A stretch of 9,830 bases of DNA from JBGOUJ01 sp041477005 (GTDB lineage: Bacteria; Acidobacteriota; Terriglobia; Bryobacterales; JACQDG01). The position numbers and the translations under genes were made by a program. The DNA is taken from assembly GCA_041477005.1 (NCBI GenBank), contig JBGOUJ010000265.1:1-9830 (forward strand), written 5' to 3'. Below, piece by piece: positions 1 to 8,435 of the stretch (the stretch's first letter is position 1; each line of letters opens with the position of its first letter). The notes beneath the pieces are model-generated. The model saw nothing but the letters and a program-made list of their open reading frames with translations, was not told the DNA's origin and made no database searches.

Positions 1-858
1 CGCGGCCGACTTGAGCAGCGGCAAAGCCTTGGCCGGCTCCTTGGTCATGGTATAGCCCTGCGCCAGCGCCGCCTGGTTGGCGGCGGTAGGATTCTGCTTC
101 ACCGCCACTTCCAGATGCTCGATGGCCTCCGGATACCGCTTTTGTTGCAGCAATAACACCCCGACTCGCTCCTGCACGGCGACGGCGTCGGGCTTGGCCT
201 TGAGAAACTCCAGATAAAGGTCCACGGCCGGCCCGGACTGCTGCTTCTGCTCCAGAAAGTCCCCCAACTCGAGCAAGGCGTCGCTGAATTGCGGATCGAG
301 CTGCGCCGCCTTCCAATATTGCTCCCGCGCCGCGTCGAGCTGGCCGGCCCGGACCAGGCTCCGTCCCAGCCCCAACGTCGCCGCCGCCGACTTCGGGTCA
401 ATCTGCAGCGCCTTGCGATACGCCGCCTCCGCCCGGTCGTTGCTCCCCGCGGCCAGCAGGGCTTCCGCCAGGTAGAACTGCGACCGAAAATCCTGCGGCT
501 TGCCGGCCGCCGCGGCTTCCAGATGAGGCGCCGCGGCAGCAGCCTGCTTCTCGCGCAGCAGCAGAATGCCCAGATTCAGCCGCGCCGGCGTCAGATCGGG
601 CTGCTGCTCGACAACCTTGTTGTATTGCTCGATGGCATCCCGATCCCGTTTCAGTTGAGTGTAAGCGAACGCTAGGTTGAATCGCGCCCGGTAGTCTTTG
701 GGATCGGCGGCCAGGGCTTTCTCAAGCAGCGCCGCCGCCTCGGCATATTTCCCGGCTTCGAGAGCCGAGCCGGCAGCGGTCAAGTCCGATCCGGCCGGGG
801 CCGCTCCCGCCGATGCAGCCGCCTGCAGCGCCCACATCGCTACAACCGGCCAGAACAT
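1..858 (-). CDS. TPR-repeat protein, 3' end beyond the window
   Basis: I translated 286 codons from the ATG at 856-858 to the window edge; the C-terminus is missing. Residues 1-22 (MFWPVVAMWA...) form a hydrophobic, Ala-rich stretch that could be an export signal, though it lacks the usual Lys/Arg n-region. From about residue 24 the protein is continuous TPR in an uninterrupted 34-residue register (about 24-57, 58-91, 92-125, 126-159, 160-193, 194-227, 228-261, then a partial one). The repeats end in typical turns such as AADPKD, QIDPKS and QLDPQF. TPR superhelices are protein-binding scaffolds; no catalytic domain is visible and the partner is unknown. The start lies 3 nt after the uvrA stop (TAA GAC ATG), so the genes are probably cotranscribed. 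An alternative ATG at 835-837 would remove part of the hydrophobic segment. The TPR call is firm; export is tentative. Confidence 0.9.
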   Translation of the reverse strand, partial: MFWPVVAMWALQAAASAGAAPAGSDLTAAGSALEAGKYAEAAALLEKALAADPKDYRARFNLAFAYTQLKRDRDAIEQYNKVVEQQPDLTPARLNLGILLLREKQAAAAAPHLEAAAAGKPQDFRSQFYLAEALLAAGSNDRAEAAYRKALQIDPKSAAATLGLGRSLVRAGQLDAAREQYWKAAQLDPQFSDALLELGDFLEQKQQSGPAVDLYLEFLKAKPDAVAVQERVGVLLLQQKRYPEAIEHLEVAVKQNPTAANQAALAQGYTMTKEPAKALPLLKSAA

Positions 859-861
859 GTC

Positions 862-3744
862 TTATTGTACCCTGGGATACGCCTCTGCCCGGTCCGGACA
901 AGCCTGACGCTGATCCACCAGCACCTCCTGAAGGTATCGCCCGGTGTAGGACTCCGCGCACTCCGCTACCTGCTCCGGCGTTCCCTGGACCACGATCCGG
1001 CCGCCGCGCTCGCCGCCTTCCGGGCCCAGGTCGATCACCCAGTCGGCGGTCTTGGTCACGTCCAGATTGTGTTCGATCACCAGCACGCTGCCGCCATTGT
1101 TGATGAGCCGCCGGAAAGCGCCCAGCAGCTTGGCGATGTCGTCGAAGTGCAGCCCGGTGGTCGGCTCGTCGAAGATGTAGAGCGTCCGGTCGCAGCGCGC
1201 CCGTGCCAGTTGCGCCGCCAGCTTCACCCGCTGCGCCTCGCCGCCGGAGAGCGTGGTCGCCGATTGCCCCAGCCGCAGATAACCCAGGCCGATGTCGGCC
1301 AGCAGCTTCAGCTTGGCGGTGATGCGCGGATAGGCCGCGAAAAAGGCGAGCGCTTCATCAATAGTCAATTGCAGCACTTCGTGGATGTTGCGCCCCTGGA
1401 ACTGAATTTCCAAAACGCTCGACTTGTACCGCTTCCCCTTGCAATCCTCGCAGACCAGCTCGACGTCGGCCAGAAACTGCATCTCCACCGTGACCGTCCC
1501 GTCGCCCTGGCAGGTCTCGCAGCGGCCGCCGGAGATGTTGAACGAGAAATGTCCGGGCGTGTAGCTCCGCTTACGGGCCTCCGGCGTGTGGGCGAACACA
1601 TCCCGGATCAGGTCGAAGGCCTTGCTATAGGTGACGGGATTGGAGCGCGGCGTCCTTCCGATGGGCGATTGGTCCACCAGGATGACCTCCTCGATCCGCT
1701 CGGCGCCTTCGATCTTGCGGCACCACAGCCGCGCCTGGCTGCCGGCGAGGTCTTCCCCCTCCAGGCCCTGGGGCGCGAAGTATTCTTCCGCCGCCCGGTT
1801 CCCGACCACGCGCAAGCCCTGATAAACCACGTCGTGCACCAGCGTGGACTTGCCCGATCCCGAGACGCCCGTGATCGCGACCAGGGCGTGGAGCGGAAGG
1901 GCCACGTCGATGCTCTTCAGGTTGTGCGCAAAAGCGCCGTAGAAGCGAAGCTGCTGCTTGGGATCGAGCCGGCGGCGGGCGGCAGGCACGGGGATCTTGA
2001 TCTGGCCGGAAAGATAGCGTCCCGTAAGCGAGCCGCCGCCGTTGGCTACCAGCTTCGAGTACGGCCCCCGGAACACCACCTCGCCGCCGCGCTCGCCCGC
2101 GCCGGGGCCCAAGTCCACAATGTGGTCGGCGGCCCGCATCACGTCCCGGTCGTGCTCGACGACGAGGATGGTGTTGCCCAGGCCGCGCAGCTCGGCGAGG
2201 ATCTTGATCAGGCGCGCCGTGTCCCGGCTGTGCAGCCCGATCGAGGGCTCATCGAGCACATAGCACGCCCCCACCAGGTGGGAGCCGAGCGAGGTGGCAA
2301 GCTGGATCCGCTGGGCCTCGCCGCCCGATAGCGTCGAAGCCAGACGGTCGAGCGTCAGGTATTCCAGGCCCACGTCGTTGAGGAACAAGGTTCGCTGGCG
2401 GATTTCCTGCAGCACCTTGTCGGCGATGGCGGTTTCCTCGGGCGTCAGTTGCAGACCGTCGAAGAACGGCTGCGCCTGCTCCAGGCTCAGGGCCACGACT
2501 TCGGCGATATTCTTCCCCCCCACGCGCACCTGCAGCGCCTCGGGCCGCAGCCGCGCCCCGCGGCACTCCGGGCACTGCCCGTAACCCCGGTAGCGGCTCA
2601 GAAACACGCGCACGTGCATCTTGTATTTCTTCTGCTCCAGGCGCGCAAAGAACCGCCGCACCCCTTCGAGCACCAGGTCCTTCTCCTTTTGCTTCAGCTC
2701 GCGGTAGGGCACGTCGAAGCGCAGCCCCTGGCCGCGGGCGTCCCGCTTCAGCTTCAGTAGAAATTTCTGATAGGCAGGCTTGGTCCACGGCTCGACGGCC
2801 CCCTGGTCGAGCGTCAGAGTCGGGTCGGGAATCACCCGCTCCATGTCGAAGTCCATGATGTTGCCGAAGCCCTGGCAGCGCGGACAGGCCCCAAACGGGC
2901 TGTTGAAGCTGAAAAGCCGGGGCTCGGGCTCCTCGTAAACCACCCGGCAATCCTTGCACTCGAACTTTTCGCTGAAGCGGATCTGGCGGGTCGGATCCTC
3001 CGCCGATTCGAAGACCGCCTCGCCCGATTCCCGGAAGCACGACTCGACGGTATCGACCACCCGCTGCCGCAGATCGCTCGCCGGCCCCACGGCCAGCCGG
3101 TCGGCCAGCGCAAACAGCGGCTGGCGAAAGTCGATCTCGAGCAGCGATTCCGGCGTCGAGAACTCGAACGTCCGCCCCTGCTGGAACAGGCGGTTGAATC
3201 CCTTGGCCCGCAGCTCGAACAGGTGGCTCTTGAGCGTCTCGGTCGAAACCTGGTCGCCGGTGCCTCGGATCGGAAACAACACGTACCAGCGCGACCCCGG
3301 CTCGAGCGACAGCACTTGCGCCGCCACCTCGTCCACGCTGTCCTTCTTCACCCGCCCGCCGCAACGGCCGCAGTAAACCCGTCCCGCGCGCGCGAACAGC
3401 AGCCGCAGGAAATCGTAGATCTCGGTCGCCGTGGCCACGGTCGAGCGCGGATTGCGCGAGGTGTTCTTCTGCCGGATGGCGATGGCCGGAGCGATGCCGC
3501 TGATCTCTTCGACATCGGGCTTGGCGATGCGCTCCAGAAACTGGCGCGCGTAAGCCGACATCGACTCGACGTACCGCCGCTGCCCCTCGGCATAGATGGT
3601 GTCGAACGCCAGCGACGATTTGCCGGACCCCGAGACGCCGGTGATGACGGTCATCTGGTTGTGGGGCAGCTTCAGATCGATGTTCTTGAGGTTATGCACC
3701 CGCGCGCCGCGGATTTCCAGGTAATCGAGAGACAAGGTCCGCAC
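862..3744 (-). CDS. uvrA: Excinuclease ABC subunit A (UvrA)
   Basis: UvrA is the damage-recognition ATPase of nucleotide excision repair; it loads UvrB on damaged DNA in the cytoplasm. The 960 residues are close to the usual 940-960. First half: Walker A GVSGSGKS at 36-43, signature LSGGEAQR at 472-479, Walker B VLDEP at 496-500. Second half: Walker A at 626-633, signature at 832-839, IFDEP at 857-861. Zinc modules are C263/C266...C287/C290 and C742/C745...C765/C768; a further conserved CPEC pair is at 391-394. The region around 131-245, where UvrB binds, is present, so this is not the shortened UvrA2 class. The start is GTG at 3742-3744, directly preceded in frame by TAG, with no clear Shine-Dalgarno. 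A TTG at 3733-3735 has AGGTG 7 nt upstream and is a real alternative. The TPR gene follows in the same frame. Confidence 0.97.
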   Translation of the reverse strand: MRTLSLDYLEIRGARVHNLKNIDLKLPHNQMTVITGVSGSGKSSLAFDTIYAEGQRRYVESMSAYARQFLERIAKPDVEEISGIAPAIAIRQKNTSRNPRSTVATATEIYDFLRLLFARAGRVYCGRCGGRVKKDSVDEVAAQVLSLEPGSRWYVLFPIRGTGDQVSTETLKSHLFELRAKGFNRLFQQGRTFEFSTPESLLEIDFRQPLFALADRLAVGPASDLRQRVVDTVESCFRESGEAVFESAEDPTRQIRFSEKFECKDCRVVYEEPEPRLFSFNSPFGACPRCQGFGNIMDFDMERVIPDPTLTLDQGAVEPWTKPAYQKFLLKLKRDARGQGLRFDVPYRELKQKEKDLVLEGVRRFFARLEQKKYKMHVRVFLSRYRGYGQCPECRGARLRPEALQVRVGGKNIAEVVALSLEQAQPFFDGLQLTPEETAIADKVLQEIRQRTLFLNDVGLEYLTLDRLASTLSGGEAQRIQLATSLGSHLVGACYVLDEPSIGLHSRDTARLIKILAELRGLGNTILVVEHDRDVMRAADHIVDLGPGAGERGGEVVFRGPYSKLVANGGGSLTGRYLSGQIKIPVPAARRRLDPKQQLRFYGAFAHNLKSIDVALPLHALVAITGVSGSGKSTLVHDVVYQGLRVVGNRAAEEYFAPQGLEGEDLAGSQARLWCRKIEGAERIEEVILVDQSPIGRTPRSNPVTYSKAFDLIRDVFAHTPEARKRSYTPGHFSFNISGGRCETCQGDGTVTVEMQFLADVELVCEDCKGKRYKSSVLEIQFQGRNIHEVLQLTIDEALAFFAAYPRITAKLKLLADIGLGYLRLGQSATTLSGGEAQRVKLAAQLARARCDRTLYIFDEPTTGLHFDDIAKLLGAFRRLINNGGSVLVIEHNLDVTKTADWVIDLGPEGGERGGRIVVQGTPEQVAECAESYTGRYLQEVLVDQRQACPDRAEAYPRVQ

Positions 3745-3964
3745 CTACAGGGAAGAACCCAGGGTGGAGGAGAACTTACCATCTTATCATGTGAACAGAG
3801 ACCCCGATGTGGCTGGCCCGACGTACGAAGTCGGGAGGCGCGCGACGTTATCTGTGGAAGCAAACGCGTCAGGCGCCGGCGCGCTTGGTGTGGAGGCGGA
3901 TCAGGAAACCTGGGCGACGAGACGGAACAAAGACCCGGTTGACAGGCCTGGCTCCTCCGGCGGG
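3745..3964. other. Spacer between mreB and uvrA
   Basis: This 220-nt spacer holds the possible uvrA promoter and three minus-strand GTTC tetramers near it (3755-3758, 3772-3775, 3793-3796). It also has a small hairpin, CCCGAC/GTCGGG with a 7-nt loop (3817-3835), and a 10-bp palindrome GCGCCGGCGC (3873-3882). No stem followed by a T-run is present on the minus strand, so there is no recognisable intrinsic terminator for mreB. No convincing small gene was found. Confidence 0.5.
3781..3789 (-). promoter_or_regulatory. Possible extended -10 promoter of uvrA
   Basis: The minus strand reads TGATAAGAT here, an extended -10 element (TGn followed by TAAGAT at 3781-3786, 4 of 6 to TATAAT). Transcription would begin near 3774, giving a leader of about 30 nt before the uvrA start. 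The hexamer at a 17-nt spacing (CATCGG) is a poor -35, which extended -10 promoters tolerate. I saw no canonical LexA box of the E. coli or B. subtilis type. This is motif reading only. Confidence 0.35.
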
Positions 3965-5029
<1,065 letters not shown>

Positions 5030-5326
5030 CGGGGATCTGCCTCCTTCATTCCGGTTGCCAGGCAATCGACGGTCCCTTCAGACCCTCCGATCCTCCCCAG
5101 ACCGCGATCTAGGATGACCTCGTCTCCTGTACCTGCAATTTTCGCCCCTCCCTCCACTTTCATACACATCACCGGCGGTTGAAATAGGAGGGCGGTACGA
5201 GTTGAGCATGTCGGATGCCTTAGAGATCGGATGGGTTCGAGGAGCCCGTACCCAGGCATAGTGTATTTACCCTAGCACTAACCAGGGGCCACGGCGCCGG
5301 AATCGTCATGTTGCCGCGCGAGTGCT
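5030..5326. other. Leader region upstream of mreB
   Basis: This 297-nt spacer lies between the DUF3604 gene and mreB. On the minus strand it has an AT-richer patch around 5255-5283 (GGTAAATACACTATG), which could hold a promoter but has no convincing -35/-10 pair. Nearer mreB there are purine-rich, G-run stretches (about 5144-5158 and 5080-5103). A small open frame (5026-5163, 45 codons from the ATG at 5161-5163) ends in an ATGA overlap with the mreB start; its composition is unremarkable and I do not call it a gene. No intrinsic terminator is visible after the DUF3604 stop. Confidence 0.45.
5040..5046 (-). promoter_or_regulatory. Shine-Dalgarno sequence of mreB
   Basis: The minus strand reads AAGGAGG, a near-perfect anti-SD match, 10 nt before the ATG at 5027-5029. 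It fixes the mreB start there rather than at the upstream in-frame ATG at 5063-5065. Confidence 0.75.
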
Positions 5327-6907
5327 TCAGCCCTGCACCCAAATCGGACTGGACCATGCCTGGTGCCCGTTGGCCTGGGTTACCCGGACGTAATACCAGT
5401 CGCTGGAGCCGCGCCGGCCGCGGTCGGAAAACCGGAAGTTTGCGCGAAACAGGTCCGGCGTCACCAGGCGATGCATGACAAGCGATTCGCTGGTGAAGGG
5501 GCCGGTGAATTCGATCTCGTTGTTGGCGGCCAGCTCGGCCAGAGTTTTCCGAATCGTGACGCGGCTGGGGCGCGTGAGTGCCAGCTCGATCCTGGTATCG
5601 CGCCGGCCGGCCAGGTGGAGGATCACGGCATTCGTAGGCCGCTCCTCGAAAGCATCCTTGCGTGACGTGTAGAGCTGAAACCGGCAGGAGTTTGCGGAAC
5701 GGGCCAGTATCCGGTTGCGGCGCGCTTCATCAAACGGCCCCGATTGAAAGCACGGCGTAACCGACAGCAGCTTTCCATTCGTCAAAGTCACGGTCGCCTC
5801 CCAATCGCACACACGGGCCATGTTCAAAGCCGCCCAAGGCCCCCAGCCGAATTCCAGCCGGCATAAGGCTTCGCCGGACCAGCGGCCTGCAAGCTCCGCC
5901 TCATCGGCCGGAAAGTAGCGGTGGACCACCCGGTTGTTCTTCAGCACCTCGACACGATCAATTTCATCCTGCCCCACCGCCGATACTTCCAGATCCCGGC
6001 CGGCGGTAAACGGGAGTACGGAGCCCATCCAGTGACCGTTGAGTTTGGCGGACAGGCGGATGCGGTCTCCGGTGACGGCCACCGTCCGGCGAGCCCATAG
6101 CGCCTCCGTCAGAGACGCCCGCGACAGGTCGTTGGCGTAGATGCCGGCCAGGCCTTCGCCGTAAGCGCCGGGATAGCCCAGGTGATCGTCGGAGCTGGCA
6201 ATGACGCCGACCCGCAACCCCCGCTCCAGGGCCGCGTGCAGCGTGTTGCGGGTCGAGCGCGGGCCGTTGCTGTGGCGGATGTAATCGCGCCCGGCTCGAT
6301 CGTGTTCGGCCAGGCCGTGCTCGGAGTAAATCTCCAGCAGCGGCGTCACGGTGGTGTCGAGTTGGTCCCAGTTGGCTCCGCGCCATCCTTGTTTATAGGC
6401 CAGGTGGTGGCCGATCAGCATCCCTCCCGTTTTCCGCGCGTGGTCCTGCAACGCTCGCACGTTGTCGCAATACTGGAGCGGCATGTTGTCGTTGGAATAA
6501 TAGAGGCAATGGTCGCCGAAAGCGCTGGAGTGCCATTCGTAACCGAGGAAGGAAACGAACCGTCCCTTCTCATTATTGGCGGCCGCCATCTTCTGCACCT
6601 TGGGCCATTGCTCGCGCAAGACCTGGAAGCCCTTTACCCATTTCAGGTGGGCGTTGTTCGGCATCTGAGGCATGTCATGCCATTGCGCGTGCGGTGTGAA
6701 GGCCACAAAATCGAGGTGGCTGCGGGCGATGTCGTAGGTGCGCTCGAGGGAGCCTTCCGCATAGCCGATCTCGTTGTGGTTGTGGAGATCTCCCCAGAAA
6801 AGCTGGTATTCGTCGGCGTCGGCTTGGGGAGCGGACTGCAGCAAACCCGCGCCGAGGCCGGCGCCCGTCACGCTACGAAGCCATTGTCTTCGATTCGGAT
6901 ATCGCAT
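5327..6907 (-). CDS. Tat-exported DUF3604 / PHP-type metallohydrolase-like protein
   Basis: The 526-residue protein starts with a likely twin-arginine signal: N5-R-R-Q-W-L-R followed by a Gly/Ala/Leu segment and an Ala-rich end (about residues 5-32), so it is probably exported folded with its metal. The mature part opens with FWGDLHNHNE (37-46), the HxH metal site of the PHP-like DUF3604 family. Further candidate ligands are D67 and H73 (LDFVAFTPHA), E124 and H126, H167/H168, E192 and D240/D241/H242 (SSDDH). The C-terminal part (about 280-526) is beta-rich by appearance and ends DWYYVRVTQANGHQAWSSPIWV... (503-524), a typical DUF3604 ending. DUF3604 has no settled substrate; hydrolysis of a phosphoester or related bond is inferred from the fold. 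The ATG at 6905-6907 is preceded by AGGA at a suitable distance. It follows the M20 gene on the same strand after 223 nt, so cotranscription is uncertain. Confidence 0.88.
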   Translation of the reverse strand: MRYPNRRQWLRSVTGAGLGAGLLQSAPQADADEYQLFWGDLHNHNEIGYAEGSLERTYDIARSHLDFVAFTPHAQWHDMPQMPNNAHLKWVKGFQVLREQWPKVQKMAAANNEKGRFVSFLGYEWHSSAFGDHCLYYSNDNMPLQYCDNVRALQDHARKTGGMLIGHHLAYKQGWRGANWDQLDTTVTPLLEIYSEHGLAEHDRAGRDYIRHSNGPRSTRNTLHAALERGLRVGVIASSDDHLGYPGAYGEGLAGIYANDLSRASLTEALWARRTVAVTGDRIRLSAKLNGHWMGSVLPFTAGRDLEVSAVGQDEIDRVEVLKNNRVVHRYFPADEAELAGRWSGEALCRLEFGWGPWAALNMARVCDWEATVTLTNGKLLSVTPCFQSGPFDEARRNRILARSANSCRFQLYTSRKDAFEERPTNAVILHLAGRRDTRIELALTRPSRVTIRKTLAELAANNEIEFTGPFTSESLVMHRLVTPDLFRANFRFSDRGRRGSSDWYYVRVTQANGHQAWSSPIWVQG

Positions 6908-7130
6908 CGTCCTATCCTGGTTCCCACGCCCGATTCCGGGCCGCGACCGTTAGAAGGCATGAAGGCACTGATGGCCGCGAATAAACGCGGATAAACGCGA
7001 ATGAAAACAACGGCCCTATTCGCGTGCATGCGCGTTCATGCGCGGCTGAAATCGATTCTTTCGCGCCCCGGCTTGGAAAACGGCCGGTCGCGGCTCACAA
7101 GCTTGTTGCGCACCCGCCAGACGGCGCGTA
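6908..7130. other. Spacer between the M20 gene and the DUF3604 gene
   Basis: This 223-nt spacer is dominated by the decamer palindrome at 6974-7046. The rest shows no convincing promoter and no coding potential I trust. One minus-strand frame runs on past the M20 stop to 7036, but it is an off-frame shadow of the M20 gene and its tail resembles no protein I know. Confidence 0.5.
6974..7046. repeat. Large imperfect palindrome made of 10-bp units
   Basis: Two 29-nt arms (6974-7002 and 7018-7046) flank a 15-nt loop (7003-7017). By hand alignment 24 of 29 positions pair in DNA. In RNA from the minus strand, the direction of the genes, two of the five mismatches (6983/7037 and 6993/7027) become G-U wobbles, giving 26 of 29. 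Each arm holds three decamers of the form CGCGnATnnn: left CGCGAATAAA, CGCGGATAAA, CGCGAATGAA; right, on the minus strand, CGCGCATGAA, CGCGCATGCA, CGCGAATAGG. It lies 84 nt after the M20 stop. It looks like a dispersed REP-like intergenic element and could act as a transcript 3' structure; no T-run follows, so it is not a standard intrinsic terminator. Copy number cannot be judged from one window. Confidence 0.75.
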
Positions 7131-8435
7131 TCAGGCCTTTGCCACGCCACACCAACGGCAGATCAACAGCAGCAACGCCTTGGCCGCCGCCACGACCGAA
7201 TCGATTTCGACGTATTCGTCGGCGCCGTGGGTATTTCCGCCGCGCCCGCCCCACAGCACGGCGGGGATTCCAAAAGCCTGGTGAAAGACGTACATATCGC
7301 AAGGACCTTCGATGCCCACGATCGGCGGCTCGGCTCCGAGCACCTTCGAGGCGCACGCCCCGAGTTCGCGCACCAGCGGCTCCGACTTCAGAATCGCCGA
7401 GCCGGGCAGCCAGCGAATGGGAAATTCCACTTCCGGTGCGGCCGGAAACAGACGCGGCGCGGCGCCGGTGATCCGGCTCAGCCATTCCCAGAACCCCCGG
7501 TCGACTTCCTCCTGCCGCTCGCCGGGCATGAGCTGCCAGTACATCTCCACTTTGCAGATTTCCGGAACCGTGATCGGCTCGGTGGTCCCCCAGGGGGAGG
7601 TAAAAACTTTCGTGATCGACACCGGCACCGGGTCGGCGTGGTGGGAGTAAAGTTCATGCACGCGGGCTTTCTCGCGCCGTTGCTCGGCGAAGCTGGGGAT
7701 TTTTCCGAGAAAGTAAGTAAGTTGATCCACTACGCCGGCCGGGAATTCCCCTTCGGTGAGGACCCCGCCGGAAGCTCGGAACGTGATGTGCACGGTGCGG
7801 CCGCCGCGCTGCGCGGGGCAGATCCGCAGAAAGGAGGGCTCCGAGATCACGGCCGCATCGGCATTGAACCCCTTCAACCGGCCGGCGAGGGTGCCGTTGA
7901 CGCCGCCGAACTCTTCATCCACGACCGTTTCAAACACCAAGTCACCCCTCAACCGCAGCCCGAGGCTCTCGATCGCTTCCACGGCAAACAGGTTCGTGCC
8001 GACGCCGGCTTTCATGTCATTCGAGCCGCGTCCATAAATCCGGTTCCCTTCCACCTCGCCGCCGAAAGGGCGGCGCGTCCAGGGCTGCGTGCCGCCAGGG
8101 ACCGTGTCGATATGGCCGGAAAGCAACAGCGACCTCCCGCCGCCGGCGCCCTGGCGGCGCGCTCCCAAGTTCGGCCTGTCGCCGTAGTCGCGGCCGGCCC
8201 AGAACAACGGATGCTCCTGTAAGCCGGCGACTTCACTCAGCTCGTACAGGCTCGGCTCCCAGCCCAGCTTGTGAAGCGCGCCCGCGACGTACTGCTGGCA
8301 AGCTTTCTCGGATCCCTTCGGCGGCATGTTCTCGGAGGGAATGCGCACCAGGTCCCGGATGATCTCGATGAGTCGATCCTGGTGGCTGTCGACGTAAGCA
8401 CAAACTTTGCTTTCCAGTGCGGCATCAATTTCCAT
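7131..8435 (-). CDS. M20-family metallohydrolase (ArgE/DapE/carboxypeptidase type)
   Basis: M20 enzymes are cytoplasmic di-zinc amidohydrolases that remove acyl groups or C-terminal residues from amino-acid derivatives. The 434-residue protein shows the expected sites: LLLSGHIDTVPGG (103-115, H108 metal and D110), YGRGSNDMKAG (134-144, D140 bridging), VDEEFGG (172-178, E174 general base and E175 metal), ISEPS (197-201, E199 metal) and GNTHGADEYV (400-409, H403 metal). The dimerisation domain (about 211-325) lacks the usual His-containing AHAS-like motif; at the matching place it reads ASGGVLTEGEFPAGVV (221-236). The exact substrate cannot be assigned. The ATG at 8433-8435 lies inside the end of the permease gene (11-nt overlap) with GGAAGG upstream, which indicates translational coupling; the permease probably imports the substrate or its precursor. 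The family call is strong, the specificity open. Confidence 0.92.
   Translation of the reverse strand: MEIDAALESKVCAYVDSHQDRLIEIIRDLVRIPSENMPPKGSEKACQQYVAGALHKLGWEPSLYELSEVAGLQEHPLFWAGRDYGDRPNLGARRQGAGGGRSLLLSGHIDTVPGGTQPWTRRPFGGEVEGNRIYGRGSNDMKAGVGTNLFAVEAIESLGLRLRGDLVFETVVDEEFGGVNGTLAGRLKGFNADAAVISEPSFLRICPAQRGGRTVHITFRASGGVLTEGEFPAGVVDQLTYFLGKIPSFAEQRREKARVHELYSHHADPVPVSITKVFTSPWGTTEPITVPEICKVEMYWQLMPGERQEEVDRGFWEWLSRITGAAPRLFPAAPEVEFPIRWLPGSAILKSEPLVRELGACASKVLGAEPPIVGIEGPCDMYVFHQAFGIPAVLWGGRGGNTHGADEYVEIDSVVAAAKALLLLICRWCGVAKA

Noticed and set aside
865..2331. 488-codon open frame on the plus strand opposite uvrA
   Set aside because: It is the complement frame of a strongly GC-biased true gene; the translation is rich in Arg, Ala, Gln and His with no recognisable motif, while uvrA on the other strand has all family motifs.
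2249..3364. 371-codon minus-strand frame overlapping uvrA
   Set aside because: Off-frame reading of uvrA with extreme Arg/Gly/Ala composition and no domain; it cannot coexist as an ordinary gene.
3817..3835. CCCGAC/GTCGGG hairpin as an mreB terminator
   Set aside because: The stem is only 6 bp, the loop 7 nt and there is no T-run on the minus strand; it lies about 130 nt past the mreB stop.
5080..5158. G-quadruplex motif in the mreB leader
   Set aside because: The G-runs are mostly of two or three bases and irregularly spaced; this is expected in purine-rich ribosome-site-like sequence.
6182..6994. 270-codon plus-strand frame opposite the DUF3604 gene
   Set aside because: It has a fairly protein-like composition with many Val residues, but it is the antisense of a gene with clear DUF3604 motifs and runs on into the palindrome; no domain recognised.
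6974..7046. CRISPR-like array
   Set aside because: The 10-bp units are contiguous, without spacers, and arranged as a palindrome; no cas gene is present.
7036..7485. Minus-strand frame running past the M20 stop, with a tail of about 30 residues in the spacer
   Set aside because: I considered a frameshifted M20 C-terminus or a gene remnant. The M20 protein already ends naturally after its HGADEY motif and final helix, and the tail matches nothing I know.
7227..8222. 331-codon plus-strand frame opposite the M20 gene
   Set aside because: Antisense shadow with low-complexity Arg/Ala/Pro composition; the M20 frame shows every catalytic motif.
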